Below the pieces are notes generated by a model that was given only the letters and a program-made list of their open reading frames with translations, was not told the origin of the DNA and ran no database searches. A stretch of DNA of 60,307 nucleotides from CAZTDP01 sp964612565 (GTDB taxonomy: Bacteria > Patescibacteriota > WWE3 > UBA101185 > UBA10185). Positions 7,962 to 15,141 of this stretch are shown in pieces. The stretch spans positions 1 through 60,307 of the forward strand of contig CAZTDP010000006.1 of the NCBI GenBank assembly GCA_964612565.1, read 5' to 3'. Every line of letters begins with the position of its first letter. The stretch's first letter is position 1. The position numbers and the translations under genes are program-made.

Positions 7962-8816
7962 ATGGCAAGGGATGAGACGAGGGATGTTTTTGTTCTAACC
8001 GAGGACGGCTGCCCAGAAATGTCCGACTGCTGCATCAGTGTTGTGGAGGGAACAATTCGCGACGAGGTGGCCAGCGATGGACAAGCAGAAACGCGCTACG
8101 CCCCGCACTCCGACTTGGTCGACCTCGAGCGCCAATTTGCCGAGGTAAAAGCAGAGCGTGACTACTGGCGCAAGAAACACCAAGAAGACAACGAGGGTTT
8201 GGTGTTTCATCTCGGTAGAAACCTTGAGTTTGCCCAAGAAGTAGCATTCAGACATGGCGCTACAGAACCGCATCCGACAATCAAGTGCATCCAAATCATC
8301 GATAAGCATGCGGAGTCGCTGCGGCACCAACTCGCCAACCGCGACGCAACGATAGAAGCTCAGCGAAGCATGTTGGCCGGGTCTGTCGATAGCGCATTTG
8401 GGCTGCAACCGGTAATGACGCACGAGGAACTCTGCCTAACGGTTGAGCGGGAGACGAGTGACAGGAAACGGGAATACGCGAACGAGCTGACAAGGCTGCA
8501 GGGCCATATCGCAGAGCGCGACAACCAAATGCAGGCCTTCATTCGGAAGGCGTCAGAGGTTCCTGGGCTCTCCGCAACGCTCGACCAGGTGACTTGGGAG
8601 CGCGACCAGCTGCGCAAGACACTCGCCGACCGCGAGGACGCAATCAGGAAGCTGCAGGAGGCGATGAATGAGCTCAGAAGCGAGAGCGACTCCATGTGCG
8701 CGCTGCTGGTCCGCGTCGTGAAGTACTCGACGGAAGACGAGGTGAAGTCGAGACGTGCAACTAGGTTCGAGCGCTTGCTCGATGAAATCACCAGAGCACT
8801 GGAGTCAAAACCATGA
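7962..8816 (+). CDS. Coiled-coil protein, 284 aa
   Basis: Long helical protein. Residues about 188-284 are a second copy of the coiled-coil protein at 6942-7238 (EVPGLSATLDQVTWERDQ), fused to a unique N-terminal part with Cys-rich start and several coiled-coil segments. GGAGG precedes ATG 7962. No enzyme motif. The duplication suggests the N-terminal part was added to, or lost from, a common module. Confidence 0.6.
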   Translation: MARDETRDVFVLTEDGCPEMSDCCISVVEGTIRDEVASDGQAETRYAPHSDLVDLERQFAEVKAERDYWRKKHQEDNEGLVFHLGRNLEFAQEVAFRHGATEPHPTIKCIQIIDKHAESLRHQLANRDATIEAQRSMLAGSVDSAFGLQPVMTHEELCLTVERETSDRKREYANELTRLQGHIAERDNQMQAFIRKASEVPGLSATLDQVTWERDQLRKTLADREDAIRKLQEAMNELRSESDSMCALLVRVVKYSTEDEVKSRRATRFERLLDEITRALESKP

Positions 8817-9220
8817 AATGCATCACCGTGCGCTACCCGTGGCCGTGGGCAATGTTCGAGTTGCCCGAAGAGCTCGCGAAAGACGTCGAGAACCGTTCGA
8901 GGAACAGTAGCTATCGAGGACCGCTCGCGATCCACGTGAGCCTGTTCCACAAGTGGCACGACATTGAGACGGATTTGACGATTGTGGCTTTGCGTGCGCC
9001 AGGAATCGCGATGCCGACGCGCAAGCGTCTAGAATGCTCGCTCGGGTGCATCGTTGGAATGGTCGATGTCGTTGACTGCGTGCAGGACAGTCCGTCGCGG
9101 TGGGCCAACCCTGGGATGTGGCACCGCGTGCTCCGGAACCGTCGAAAGGTGCGCCCGGTTCCAATCATCGGGCGGCTCGGACTCTTTGATTGTCAGGTCG
9201 AGTTGGAGGTTGTGCCGTGA
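8813..9220 (+). CDS. ASCH-domain protein, copy 1
   Basis: 135 residues. The ASCH pattern is clear: KCITVRYPWPWAM at the start, KDVENRS then YRGPLAIHVS, and a late CIVGMVDVVDC strand. ASCH folds are PUA-like beta-barrels that bind RNA or act on modified nucleosides. A second ASCH gene of identical length lies at 10411-10818. Starts at ATG 8813 overlapping the previous gene. Confidence 0.75.
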   Translation: MKCITVRYPWPWAMFELPEELAKDVENRSRNSSYRGPLAIHVSLFHKWHDIETDLTIVALRAPGIAMPTRKRLECSLGCIVGMVDVVDCVQDSPSRWANPGMWHRVLRNRRKVRPVPIIGRLGLFDCQVELEVVP

Positions 9221-9864
9221 CGCCAATGTCTTCCATGGGCGACGCGTCGCCAGGCCGGTTGCGTCCCGTGACCGCCAAGGTCGCCGCCCTCTTCGTCCAG
9301 ACGAACGGAGTCTACTTCGGTCTTCCTGGTGTCGATCCATGGGACGAGCAGCGCAACGCCAAGCGCTACCGCGGCCGAAGTCCGGTAGTCGCTCACCCGC
9401 CGTGCAACCGTTGGTGCAGGCACGCCTACCTAGTCCAGGCCGTCCACTGGTATCGCGTTGGCGAAGATGGTGGGCTGTTCGCGTTTGCCTTACGGGCACT
9501 CCGTCGTTGCGGTGGCGTGCTTGAGCATCCGGCGTGGTCGTTGGCTTGGGCAGCGCACGGGCTGATTGTTCCAGCCAAGCGCGGTTGGTCTCGCTGCATC
9601 GATGGGACCTGGGTATGCGAGGTGGCGCAGGCCGCCTACGGGCATCGGGCGCAGAAACTGACCTGGTTGGCGTACGTCGGGCGCAACCCTCCGCAACCGC
9701 TCGACTGGTCGCGCCCCCAAGCCGACGCCGTCGTGAGCGGGCTCCGTAACAACTGCGGTCGTCCGCTCTCGCAACGGGTCTGGCCAGCGGAAGCGTCACG
9801 CACTCCGGAGCGGTTCCGCGACGCGCTGATCCAGTTGTCGCGGACCTGCGGAGGTGCTCCGTGA
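9217..9864 (+). CDS. Conserved phage protein with VAHPPC and LEHP motifs, copy 1
   Basis: 215 residues from GTG 9217 (GGAGG 8 bases upstream; GTGA overlap). The core reads ALFVQTNGVYFGLPGVDPWD, VVAHPPCNRWCR, GGVLEHPAWSLAW, VCEVAQAAYGHRAQK and SGLRNNCGRPLSQRVW. A paralogue lies at 56847-57545. The family is widespread in phages without a known function. PPC followed by LEHP resembles motifs IV (PPC) and VI (EN) of cytosine-C5 methyltransferases, but I see no clear SAM-binding motif I, so an enzymatic role is only a hypothesis. Confidence 0.6.
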   Translation: MTPMSSMGDASPGRLRPVTAKVAALFVQTNGVYFGLPGVDPWDEQRNAKRYRGRSPVVAHPPCNRWCRHAYLVQAVHWYRVGEDGGLFAFALRALRRCGGVLEHPAWSLAWAAHGLIVPAKRGWSRCIDGTWVCEVAQAAYGHRAQKLTWLAYVGRNPPQPLDWSRPQADAVVSGLRNNCGRPLSQRVWPAEASRTPERFRDALIQLSRTCGGAP

Positions 9865-10073
9865 AAGACAACTGTTGCAAGGTCGCATGCTTTGCGATTG
9901 ACAGATTCGAACCGGTCTTCGACCGGAAGAACCGTCTAGTCGGTGAGCTGCGCTTTCCTGAAGGTGCCGCGGTGTGCGGTGGGCCGCTCTGCGTCGTCGA
10001 TTGGTGCGTTGAACGCCCGGGCGCGCGACGCGTGATCGAGGATGCTTGCAGGATGCGCGGAGGTTTACCGTGA
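9861..10073 (+). CDS. Small Cys-containing hypothetical protein, 70 aa
   Basis: GTG 9861 overlaps the preceding stop. Short beta-rich product with scattered Cys (NCCKVACF, VCGGPLC). No domain recognised. Its stop TGA overlaps both a GTG and an ATG of the next gene. Confidence 0.45.
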   Translation: MKDNCCKVACFAIDRFEPVFDRKNRLVGELRFPEGAAVCGGPLCVVDWCVERPGARRVIEDACRMRGGLP

Positions 10074-10414
10074 TGATTCCAAACCTGACCAAGATCATTG
10101 GCATGTCCGAGCCGCATCTACGCCGTCCAATACCCGGAGACTGGAATCAAGCATCCTTCAACGGGTGGCGCTTTTGGTTCATTCACAAGGGTGGACTTCG
10201 AGCGATGCTCAGCACGGACACGCTAGACAATGGATCTACGTGGCTTCACCTATCGATAAGCCACGAGAACCGTCTTCCAACATGGGACGAGCTGAAGATG
10301 GCAAAGGACGCTTTCATCGGTCGCAACCATGAGGCGGTGCAAGTCCTTCCGAAGGACGAGGATTTCGTGAACCTGCACAAGTTCTGTCTGCATCTGTGGA
10401 GTCCAGAGCCATGA
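10073..10414 (+). CDS. Conserved phage hypothetical protein (DUF7694-like), 113 aa
   Basis: ATG 10073 is 8 bases after GGAGG; GTG 10070 is an alternative. The strands WLHLSISHENRLPTW and the helix ELKMAKDAFIG followed by LPKDEDFVNLHKFCLHLW fit a small conserved phage protein that I recall as DUF7694; its function is unknown. It is coupled by ATGA to the second ASCH gene. Confidence 0.6.
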   Translation: MIPNLTKIIGMSEPHLRRPIPGDWNQASFNGWRFWFIHKGGLRAMLSTDTLDNGSTWLHLSISHENRLPTWDELKMAKDAFIGRNHEAVQVLPKDEDFVNLHKFCLHLWSPEP

Positions 10415-10818
10415 AGTGCCTCACCGTCCGCTCGCCGTGGCCGTGGGCAATGTTCGAGTTGCCCGAAGAGCTCGCGAAAGACGTCGAGAACCGTTCGCGT
10501 CGTTGCAACTACCGCGGGCCACTCGCGATCCACGTCAGCAGGTTCCACAGGTGGCACGAGATCGGTGCCGATTTGTCGATAGTGTCGCTGCGAGCTCCCG
10601 GAATCGTGATGCCATCGCGGCAGATGCTCGAGGCGTCGCTCGGGTGCATCGTCGGCATTGTCGACGTCGTGGACTGCGTGCAGGACAGCCTGTCGCGATG
10701 GGCGATCCCTGGAAAGTGGCATCTCGTGCTCCGGAACCGTCGCAAGGTGCGGCCGGTGCCGATTCTCGGTCGAGAGTCGATGTTTGAGTGTCCTGTGGAG
10801 TTGGAGGTTACTGCGTGA
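10411..10818 (+). CDS. ASCH-domain protein, copy 2
   Basis: 135 residues, the same length as copy 1 (8813-9220) and very similar over the whole chain: KCLTVRSPWPWAM, KDVENRS, YRGPLAIHVS, VDVVDCVQDS. Differences lie mainly in the loop after the first strand and in surface residues. Starts at ATG 10411 overlapping the previous gene. The duplication brackets the VAHPPC gene, so a block may have been copied. Probable PUA-like RNA or nucleotide-binding fold. Confidence 0.75.
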   Translation: MKCLTVRSPWPWAMFELPEELAKDVENRSRRCNYRGPLAIHVSRFHRWHEIGADLSIVSLRAPGIVMPSRQMLEASLGCIVGIVDVVDCVQDSLSRWAIPGKWHLVLRNRRKVRPVPILGRESMFECPVELEVTA

Positions 10819-11018
10819 CCGACTGGCAACGTGTCGCCTATGGAATGGCAGATGTCGCTCGAGAGCGCGAGATCGCGGAGGCGACACTCCGGAACCGGCG
10901 CGCTGCTCTTGGGTGCCGCGTCGAATGCGCGGAATGCAAGGTCTACATGTGCCCGAGCCACGCCCTCTATCTATTCGCTACCGCGATCAACGAGCCGCCG
11001 AAGGAGCCGGTGAAGTGA
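10815..11018 (+). CDS. Small zinc-ribbon-like protein, 67 aa
   Basis: GTG 10815 overlaps the previous stop. Charged N-terminal helix followed by CRVECAECKVYMCPSH, a tight cluster with four Cys and one His likely to bind zinc. Function unknown. A 16-codon frame follows (11015-11065) that I do not call. Confidence 0.5.
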   Translation: MTDWQRVAYGMADVAREREIAEATLRNRRAALGCRVECAECKVYMCPSHALYLFATAINEPPKEPVK

Positions 11019-11168
11019 TCGTCGAGCAACCAAGAGCACCGCGCCACAAGCGACCTGACCATTGAGCTCGTTACGCCAGGAGGAGAGAAACGAGTGGTTT
11101 CGGCGGAGGGGAGTGGCTGTAAATCCGCCACTTTCCGAAAATCGACCATCCACCTCAAAATAGTCCTG

Positions 11169-11182
11169 GCGTACCGGTACGC
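11169..11182. promoter_or_regulatory. Perfect 14-bp palindrome, leader of cassette copy 1
   Basis: GCGTACCGGTACGC is a perfect palindrome and opens a 137-base stretch (11169-11305) that recurs without change at 12609-12745. Likely an operator for a dimeric regulator; the RHH protein encoded at 12406-12603 is the closest candidate. Confidence 0.5.
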
Positions 11183-11193
11183 GATAGTCCATG

Positions 11194-11231
11194 CTGTCTC
11201 TTGTCAGCCGGCGATGACGCCTGGCAGACAG
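11194..11231 (+). promoter_or_regulatory. Hairpin in the leader of cassette copy 1
   Basis: CTGTCT (11194-11199) pairs with AGACAG (11226-11231), and GTCA (11203-11206) pairs with TGAC (11215-11218). The hairpin ends at the AGGAGAG ribosome site of the gene at 11245 and is identical in copy 2 (12634-12671). Possibly controls translation. Confidence 0.45.
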
Positions 11232-11244
11232 AGGAGAGATTCCG

Positions 11245-11547
11245 ATGACCAAATCAATCAACGTATCCAGCCGCATCGCCTCAACCCGAGTCTCGGACCG
11301 CATCGTTGTCGACAGCTACACCGGCGAATGGCAAGCGGCGCTGTGCCCGCGCAGACTTCCGTCGGTCGGTGACGTGGTTGCGCTGGCCGAAGACGCTGAC
11401 GCGAGAGAGTTTCACGACTTCTCGTCAGCGCTCTCAGAGGCCGGACTGGTTGTTCGCATGGGCTCATCACTCGACCGCGACAAGCGCAACCTCGGCGTCG
11501 TGACTGAGCGGCCCAAGAGCTACGACGGAGAGCTGATCATCTGGTAG
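11245..11547 (+). CDS. Hypothetical protein, 100 aa, cassette copy 1
   Basis: Unrecognised soluble protein with beta-rich start (DSYTGEWQ) and a helix EFHDFSSALSEAGLVVRMG; it ends in ELIIW. AGGAGAG lies 7 bases before ATG 11245. A paralogue of the same length is encoded at 12685-12987; the first 20 codons and the leader are identical in DNA, the rest differs at scattered positions. A GC-rich hairpin follows. Function unknown. Confidence 0.65.
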   Translation: MTKSINVSSRIASTRVSDRIVVDSYTGEWQAALCPRRLPSVGDVVALAEDADAREFHDFSSALSEAGLVVRMGSSLDRDKRNLGVVTERPKSYDGELIIW

Positions 11548-11556
11548 TCGATCAGC

Positions 11557-11599
11557 CCAAGCCTCGCCCCGGTAGGCTTCGAGCCCCGGGGCTTGGGGC
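11557..11599 (+). terminator. GC-rich hairpin after cassette copy 1
   Basis: GCCCCGG (11564-11570) can pair with CCGGGGC downstream, and an outer AAGCC pairs with GGCTT. There is no U-run, so termination is unproven. Copy 2 is followed by a related hairpin that also starts GCCCCGGTAGG, showing that the duplicated unit includes this element. Confidence 0.35.
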
Positions 11600-11642
11600 G
11601 TTGAGAGCCGCCGAGGTGGCTGGCTCAAGAAGGAGAGATTCC

Positions 11643-11912
11643 GTGGAAATTTCAAAAGAGCTCGAGGCTGGCATCGCTCGTTTTGCGTCCGCAATTGCGC
11701 CGATAGTTGGCGAGACGGTTGCGGTCACTATGCGCGACGGATCTGTACGTGTCGGCAAGCTGTCACACGACACGCCGTGCCAACCGATCGTCACTACCGA
11801 CGAGGGCAAACGATACGCTGTCCCTACCAGCGAGATAGCCAAGCTGTTCGCCGAGCACCCAACTGAGTCCGGCGCTGAGTGGCTGGCTCTGTACGAGCAG
11901 GGGCAACGGTGA
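11643..11912 (+). CDS. Hypothetical protein, 89 aa
   Basis: GTG 11643 follows AAGGAGAGATTCC, the same ribosome-site block as in the duplicated cassette. The product has a helix, then a small beta-barrel pattern (VAVTMRDGSVRVGKL, then a second strand pair), resembling an Sm/SH3-like small fold; this is inference. It lies between the two cassette copies. Confidence 0.5.
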   Translation: MEISKELEAGIARFASAIAPIVGETVAVTMRDGSVRVGKLSHDTPCQPIVTTDEGKRYAVPTSEIAKLFAEHPTESGAEWLALYEQGQR

Positions 11913-12409
11913 CACTAGCCACTCTATCCCCCCGCGAACTCGAGGCCCGGATCGCGGGGGATCCAGTTGCATCACGTCGTCTGCTCCGGTACCTGGACGA
12001 CCTGGGATTTTGCATCCGCCGCCCGACGACGTTGGCGTTTGCCGCGCTCTGCTGGGGCGAGCCAGGCTGGTCAGAGTCCGAGGCCAAAACCGCGTCGAAA
12101 CGGTGGCGAGACGCCCGCGCGACGGGTGAGCTCTCGACGGCGGCGAGACGGCTGATTGTCGCGGTGTGCTGGCCGCTGGTACCCACTGAGGTAGAGTACC
12201 GCAAAACCACGCACAACGGGCCACTGCGCCGCGCCCTGCTCGAGGTCGACGAGGGATGGAGACTAAGCAACGTGGCACGCGTCGCCGACCACGCTGGGAG
12301 CCTGCGCCACTACTCCGACGGGTGGGAGTTCGGCGACAAAACCTACGACCGCCGCGAGGACGCGGAGCGAAACCTGACTGCCAATGGCTGGGAGAAATGG
12401 GAACCGTGA
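11909..12409 (+). CDS. Hypothetical protein, 166 aa
   Basis: GTG 11909 overlaps the previous stop (GTGA). Helix-rich, with ELEARIAGDPVASRRLLRYL at the start and a Trp/Tyr-rich C-terminal part (YSDGWEFGDKTYDRRED). No domain recognised. It is coupled by GTGA to the RHH gene. Confidence 0.55.
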   Translation: MTLATLSPRELEARIAGDPVASRRLLRYLDDLGFCIRRPTTLAFAALCWGEPGWSESEAKTASKRWRDARATGELSTAARRLIVAVCWPLVPTEVEYRKTTHNGPLRRALLEVDEGWRLSNVARVADHAGSLRHYSDGWEFGDKTYDRREDAERNLTANGWEKWEP

Positions 12410-12603
12410 GAAACAGGACCAGAGCAGAGCGCGCAGCCGCCGGGATAGTCGACCTGTCCGTTTCGATTCGCTCCGAGCTGCGAGACGCGATTGACACCGA
12501 GGCGGCCGCGCAAGGGCTGTCGAGGGCGGGGCTGATTGCCAAGTGGGCGCAAAGTATCGATAAAAAGCGCGTCAGGAAAAATCGACAGGGCGACGCTAAA
12601 TAG
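12406..12603 (+). CDS. Ribbon-helix-helix DNA-binding protein, 65 aa
   Basis: GTG 12406 overlaps the previous stop. The centre fits an RHH (Arc/CopG) fold: a short strand LSVSIRSEL followed by helices DAIDTEAAAQGLSRAGLIAKW; the tail is Lys/Arg-rich. RHH proteins bind as dimers to palindromes, and a perfect 14-bp palindrome starts 5 bases after its stop (12609), with a second at 11169. Likely a local repressor of the duplicated cassette. Confidence 0.65.
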   Translation: MRNRTRAERAAAGIVDLSVSIRSELRDAIDTEAAAQGLSRAGLIAKWAQSIDKKRVRKNRQGDAK

Positions 12604-12608
12604 GCGTT

Positions 12609-12622
12609 GCGTACCGGTACGC
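12609..12622. promoter_or_regulatory. Perfect 14-bp palindrome, leader of cassette copy 2
   Basis: Same GCGTACCGGTACGC as at 11169, exactly 1440 bases downstream, and followed by the same 123 bases including the hairpin (12634-12671) and the first 20 codons of the gene. Confidence 0.5.
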
Positions 12623-12684
12623 GATAGTCCATGCTGTCTCTTGTCAGCCGGCGATGACGCCTGGCAGACAGAGGAGAGATTCCG

Positions 12685-12987
12685 ATGACCAAATCAATCA
12701 ACGTATCCAGCCGCATCGCCTCAACCCGAGTCTCGGACCGCATCGCGGTCGATAGCTACACTGGTGAATGGCAAGAGGCGATGTGCCCGCGCAAGCTCCC
12801 AGCTGTTGGCGATGTGGTTGCGCTAGCTGAGGATGCCGACGCGAGAGAGTTCCACGATTTCTCGAGCGCTCTCTCGGAGGCTGGGCTTGTCGTCCGTATG
12901 GGATCGTCACTCGACCGCGAAAAGCGCAGCCTCGGCGTCGTGACGGAGCGACCCAAGAGTGACGACGGAGAGCTGATCATCTGGTAG
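12685..12987 (+). CDS. Hypothetical protein, 100 aa, cassette copy 2
   Basis: Paralogue of 11245-11547, same length and most residues shared (differences include DRIAVDSYTGEWQEAMC and KLPAVGD). The leader and first 20 codons are identical, whereas later codons show many synonymous changes. Last rightward gene before the convergent terminator region. Confidence 0.65.
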   Translation: MTKSINVSSRIASTRVSDRIAVDSYTGEWQEAMCPRKLPAVGDVVALAEDADAREFHDFSSALSEAGLVVRMGSSLDREKRSLGVVTERPKSDDGELIIW

Positions 12988-13009
12988 CCACCACAAGACA
13001 AGTCCCGCC

Positions 13010-13036
13010 CCGGTAGGTCGACTACTTGGGGCTAGC
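13010..13036 (+). terminator. Hairpin after cassette copy 2
   Basis: GCCCC and GGGGC flank GTAG/CTAC pairs around a GTCGA loop. Related to the hairpin after copy 1. No U-run on the plus strand. It may end the rightward transcript or face the opposing terminator at 13040-13076. Confidence 0.35.
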
Positions 13037-13039
13037 CAA

Positions 13040-13076
13040 CAAAACGGCAAAACGCCCCAGGCCGTGACCTGGGGCG
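13040..13076 (-). terminator. Intrinsic terminator of the leftward late operon
   Basis: CGCCCCAGG (13053-13061) and CCTGGGGCG (13068-13076) form a perfect 9-bp stem with a 6-base loop. On the minus strand it is followed by TTTTGCCGTTTTG, a U-rich tract. It sits 27 bases after the last leftward gene, where the two transcription units meet. Confidence 0.75.
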
Positions 13077-13102
13077 AACTGTCCGGGAATTCCGGATGGT
13101 TG

Positions 13103-13543
13103 CTACTTCGCTGCAGCCTTCGCCGGTCGCCATACCTCGGCCGCGACGTAGGCGCCGGCCGCGACGAAGATGGCAATCAGCAGCACCGCGGTGGGACCTC
13201 GCCACGAAACTGGGCCAGCCTTGAGCGACGGCCAATTGCGCGGCGTGGTTTGCTCGATGTCGCGTCCGGAGCGTGTTGCGGAGGCCACCTGCAGCCCGGA
13301 CTTGATCTCGTGTCTCAGGCTGTCCTTGAGCTCGGAGAGCAGTGCCGGGATTTGCCCGACTCCACCCTCGAGTCGAGCGAGCGCCATCCGTGTCTCAGCG
13401 GAGTCGACCTGCAGCGCCGTCACGTCGTCCCTCGCCTCGTCGAGTAGGAGAGCCAGGCGCGAGATAGCCGGACACGAATGGCACTCTTTGCGGGTGCCTG
13501 GAAGCGTCTTGGAGAGCGTGTCACGCATGCGGTCATTGCCCAT
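13103..13543 (-). CDS. Coiled-coil protein with C-terminal transmembrane segment (lysis region)
   Basis: 146 residues from ATG 13543. It has a CHSC pair near residue 22, a heptad-rich coiled coil (about 35-85), a linker, and one hydrophobic segment AVLLIAIFVAAGAYVAAEVW near the end followed by a short Lys-rich tail. The layout resembles XhlA-type or spanin-like lysis accessory proteins. It is the last gene of the late operon, downstream of the endolysin, and overlaps the small gene upstream. Confidence 0.6.
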   Translation of the reverse strand: MGNDRMRDTLSKTLPGTRKECHSCPAISRLALLLDEARDDVTALQVDSAETRMALARLEGGVGQIPALLSELKDSLRHEIKSGLQVASATRSGRDIEQTTPRNWPSLKAGPVSWRGPTAVLLIAIFVAAGAYVAAEVWRPAKAAAK

Positions 13544-13679
13544 CCTCGCCCCCCACGTCGTCAGTCGGCGGAGGTGCCGGGATTGTCTGTTGGTCTTCGT
13601 AGTGCGCAAGGCGCGCGCGGAGGGCGGCGTTTTCCTGCTCGAGGCGGTCGGCTAGCGCTCGGAGGGAGACGGCGTCCAT
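13533..13679 (-). CDS. 48-residue coiled-coil peptide
   Basis: ATG at 13679 shares its first base with the TAA of the endolysin gene (TAATG), and the stop at 13533-13535 lies 8 bases inside the next gene, so it fills the gap exactly. Residues 4-30 form a leucine-zipper-like helix (LRALADRLEQENAALRARL), followed by a Pro-rich, acidic tail. Possibly a partner of the coiled-coil membrane protein encoded next. Confidence 0.6.
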   Translation of the reverse strand: MDAVSLRALADRLEQENAALRARLAHYEDQQTIPAPPPTDDVGGEDGQ

Positions 13680-14383
13680 TAGGCAACGACCTCCGCGAAG
13701 TCGCTACCGGCGGACGTCTCAACGAGTTCCGCTAGGTCGAACTGCATCCCCGGCACCGCGCGGATCAATCGCTCCCACTCGAGATCAACGAAAGGCGTAG
13801 GCTCTTCGCTTCGGATGCGCGCAAGCATCTCCTTGTGGAGGGCTACCACGCCGCGCGCGTATAGCGCCTCGTCGGCTGTGAAATACCCGGCCACCTTGAG
13901 AGCGCGCACGTAGCCGAGCGCGTCTCCGACGAGGAGCTTTGCCCACGCTGCCTTGTAGCGCCCCCCGGCGACGAAATCGACGTAGGAGTCGGCTCCATCG
14001 TACTCGTTCGCGTAGGCCCGCATGCGCGTCTGCGGATGACCGTCTGGCACTGGCAATGGAGCACCAACCAGCTTCCCGCCATTCGAAGGCGCCGCGCTCA
14101 GCTGCCCTTCGGGAGCGAACCACACGATCTTCCCGTTGAGCACTTCGTTGAGCGTGATGCAGGTGAACATTCCGGAGTACTCGGATCCCGCTTTGATGTT
14201 GCCCCAGTTCGCCTGCCAGATTTGCGTCCAGCGACCGGTCTCGAGGGCTGTCTTCGCCAGCGCAAGCGCGACAACTTCGTCGGTGAGATGGTCAACGCGC
14301 GACTTGAGCGCCCACTTCATCGCGTGCAGCGCTTGGGCGAAGGTCAGCGGTGTGCGTTTTGGTTCTACGTAGACGGCTCGCAT
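13679..14383 (-). CDS. Endolysin, glucosaminidase (LYZ2/FlgJ-like)
   Basis: 234 residues, one domain, no signal peptide. The catalytic region reads ALAKTALETGRW (likely catalytic Glu48), then WQANWGNIKAG, TRMRAYANEYDGADSYVDFV and a C-terminal AGYFTADEALYARGVVAL, the order of glucosaminidase-type lysozymes that cut the glycan backbone. Because it lacks a signal it needs the membrane protein encoded upstream (15944-16567) to reach peptidoglycan. Sits in the lysis block. Confidence 0.8.
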   Translation of the reverse strand: MRAVYVEPKRTPLTFAQALHAMKWALKSRVDHLTDEVVALALAKTALETGRWTQIWQANWGNIKAGSEYSGMFTCITLNEVLNGKIVWFAPEGQLSAAPSNGGKLVGAPLPVPDGHPQTRMRAYANEYDGADSYVDFVAGGRYKAAWAKLLVGDALGYVRALKVAGYFTADEALYARGVVALHKEMLARIRSEEPTPFVDLEWERLIRAVPGMQFDLAELVETSAGSDFAEVVA

Positions 14384-14386
14384 GGC

Positions 14387-14821
14387 TCATCCTCCTTCGG
14401 TAGCCGGGCGCATGAAGAACGGGCGAACGTAGAAGTGTCCCGGGTCGTCAAGCTTGAGGCGACCCTCGTTACTCAACTCGACGAATCTCTTCATCTGCTC
14501 GACGCTCAAGTGGTAGAAGTAGAATTTGGCGTGAGTATCGACCTCGGTCGTCCAATGCACGCAGTCTTTCGGACCGGTGCATTGGGCGTCACGAGGACAG
14601 CGGCGAACGCTCCGGAGAAACGGTGCGCCGCCGTCGTTGTCCACGTAGACCTTGTAGCCCTTGTCTGTTGGTCCAAGCTTGACGTCCCCGGCTTCGAGCC
14701 GAGCCATGAAGTCATCGGGGTGCAAGCTCCCGCAGTACTCGCACGTATGGTCGGACTCACGGAAGCCGAATTTGGCGGCTTCCGTGGGCCCACGGTCGGC
14801 GACGGCTTGCCGGCAAGTCAC
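14387..14821 (-). CDS. Cys-rich hypothetical protein, 144 aa
   Basis: GTG 14821 overlaps the lipoprotein stop (GTGA). Two Cys groups, CEYCGS and CPRDAQC followed by a third Cys at PKDC, suggest zinc binding. The second half is helical with aromatic residues (FYFYHLSVEQMKRFV). No family recognised. Lies between the lipoprotein and the endolysin. Confidence 0.55.
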   Translation of the reverse strand: MTCRQAVADRGPTEAAKFGFRESDHTCEYCGSLHPDDFMARLEAGDVKLGPTDKGYKVYVDNDGGAPFLRSVRRCPRDAQCTGPKDCVHWTTEVDTHAKFYFYHLSVEQMKRFVELSNEGRLKLDDPGHFYVRPFFMRPATEGG

Positions 14822-15141
14822 TTCCCGCACTCCGTTGCTCGATCGACATCCGCGCACGACGTCTGCTGCGCTGCAAGGGCGGGGCAGAGCCCCGGTGAGG
14901 CGGTCTCGCAGAGGTCGAGGCAAGCCCCGTCCTCGGCGTCGATCCCCCACTCAGCGGCACACCCTAGGCGCACCACGGTATCACAGAGGGCAGGGCAGTC
15001 CGCGACCGTCCCGCACTGCTCCTCGCCAGTGCAAGCGCCGTCTGAGGGCACGTCGGAGCCCTCCCCGTCGCCGAAGCAGCTGGCGGCGGAGCATAGGTAG
15101 GCGAGGGCGACGAGGGAGAGTAGTTTGCGAGCGGTGGTCAT
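14818..15141 (-). CDS. Cys-rich lipoprotein, 107 aa
   Basis: ATG 15141 has AGGAGG 7 bases upstream and overlaps the previous stop. N-terminal signal RKLLSLVALAYLCSAASC with a lipobox Cys near residue 23, then a mature part holding about ten cysteines (CTGEEQCGTVADCPALCD and others), probably disulphide-bonded outside the cytoplasm. The Cys style resembles myxobacterial secreted lipoproteins. In the lysis block it could act as an outer-membrane partner, but it lacks the small Pro-rich shape of Rz1. Confidence 0.65.
   Translation of the reverse strand: MTTARKLLSLVALAYLCSAASCFGDGEGSDVPSDGACTGEEQCGTVADCPALCDTVVRLGCAAEWGIDAEDGACLDLCETASPGLCPALAAQQTSCADVDRATECGK

Noticed and set aside
11015..11065. 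16-codon frame overlapping the previous stop by GTGA
   Set aside because: Too short, with no motif; may be chance.
14036..15100. 354-codon rightward frame over endolysin and lipoprotein genes
   Set aside because: Shadow frame; the leftward genes have catalytic motifs, a signal peptide and coupled starts.
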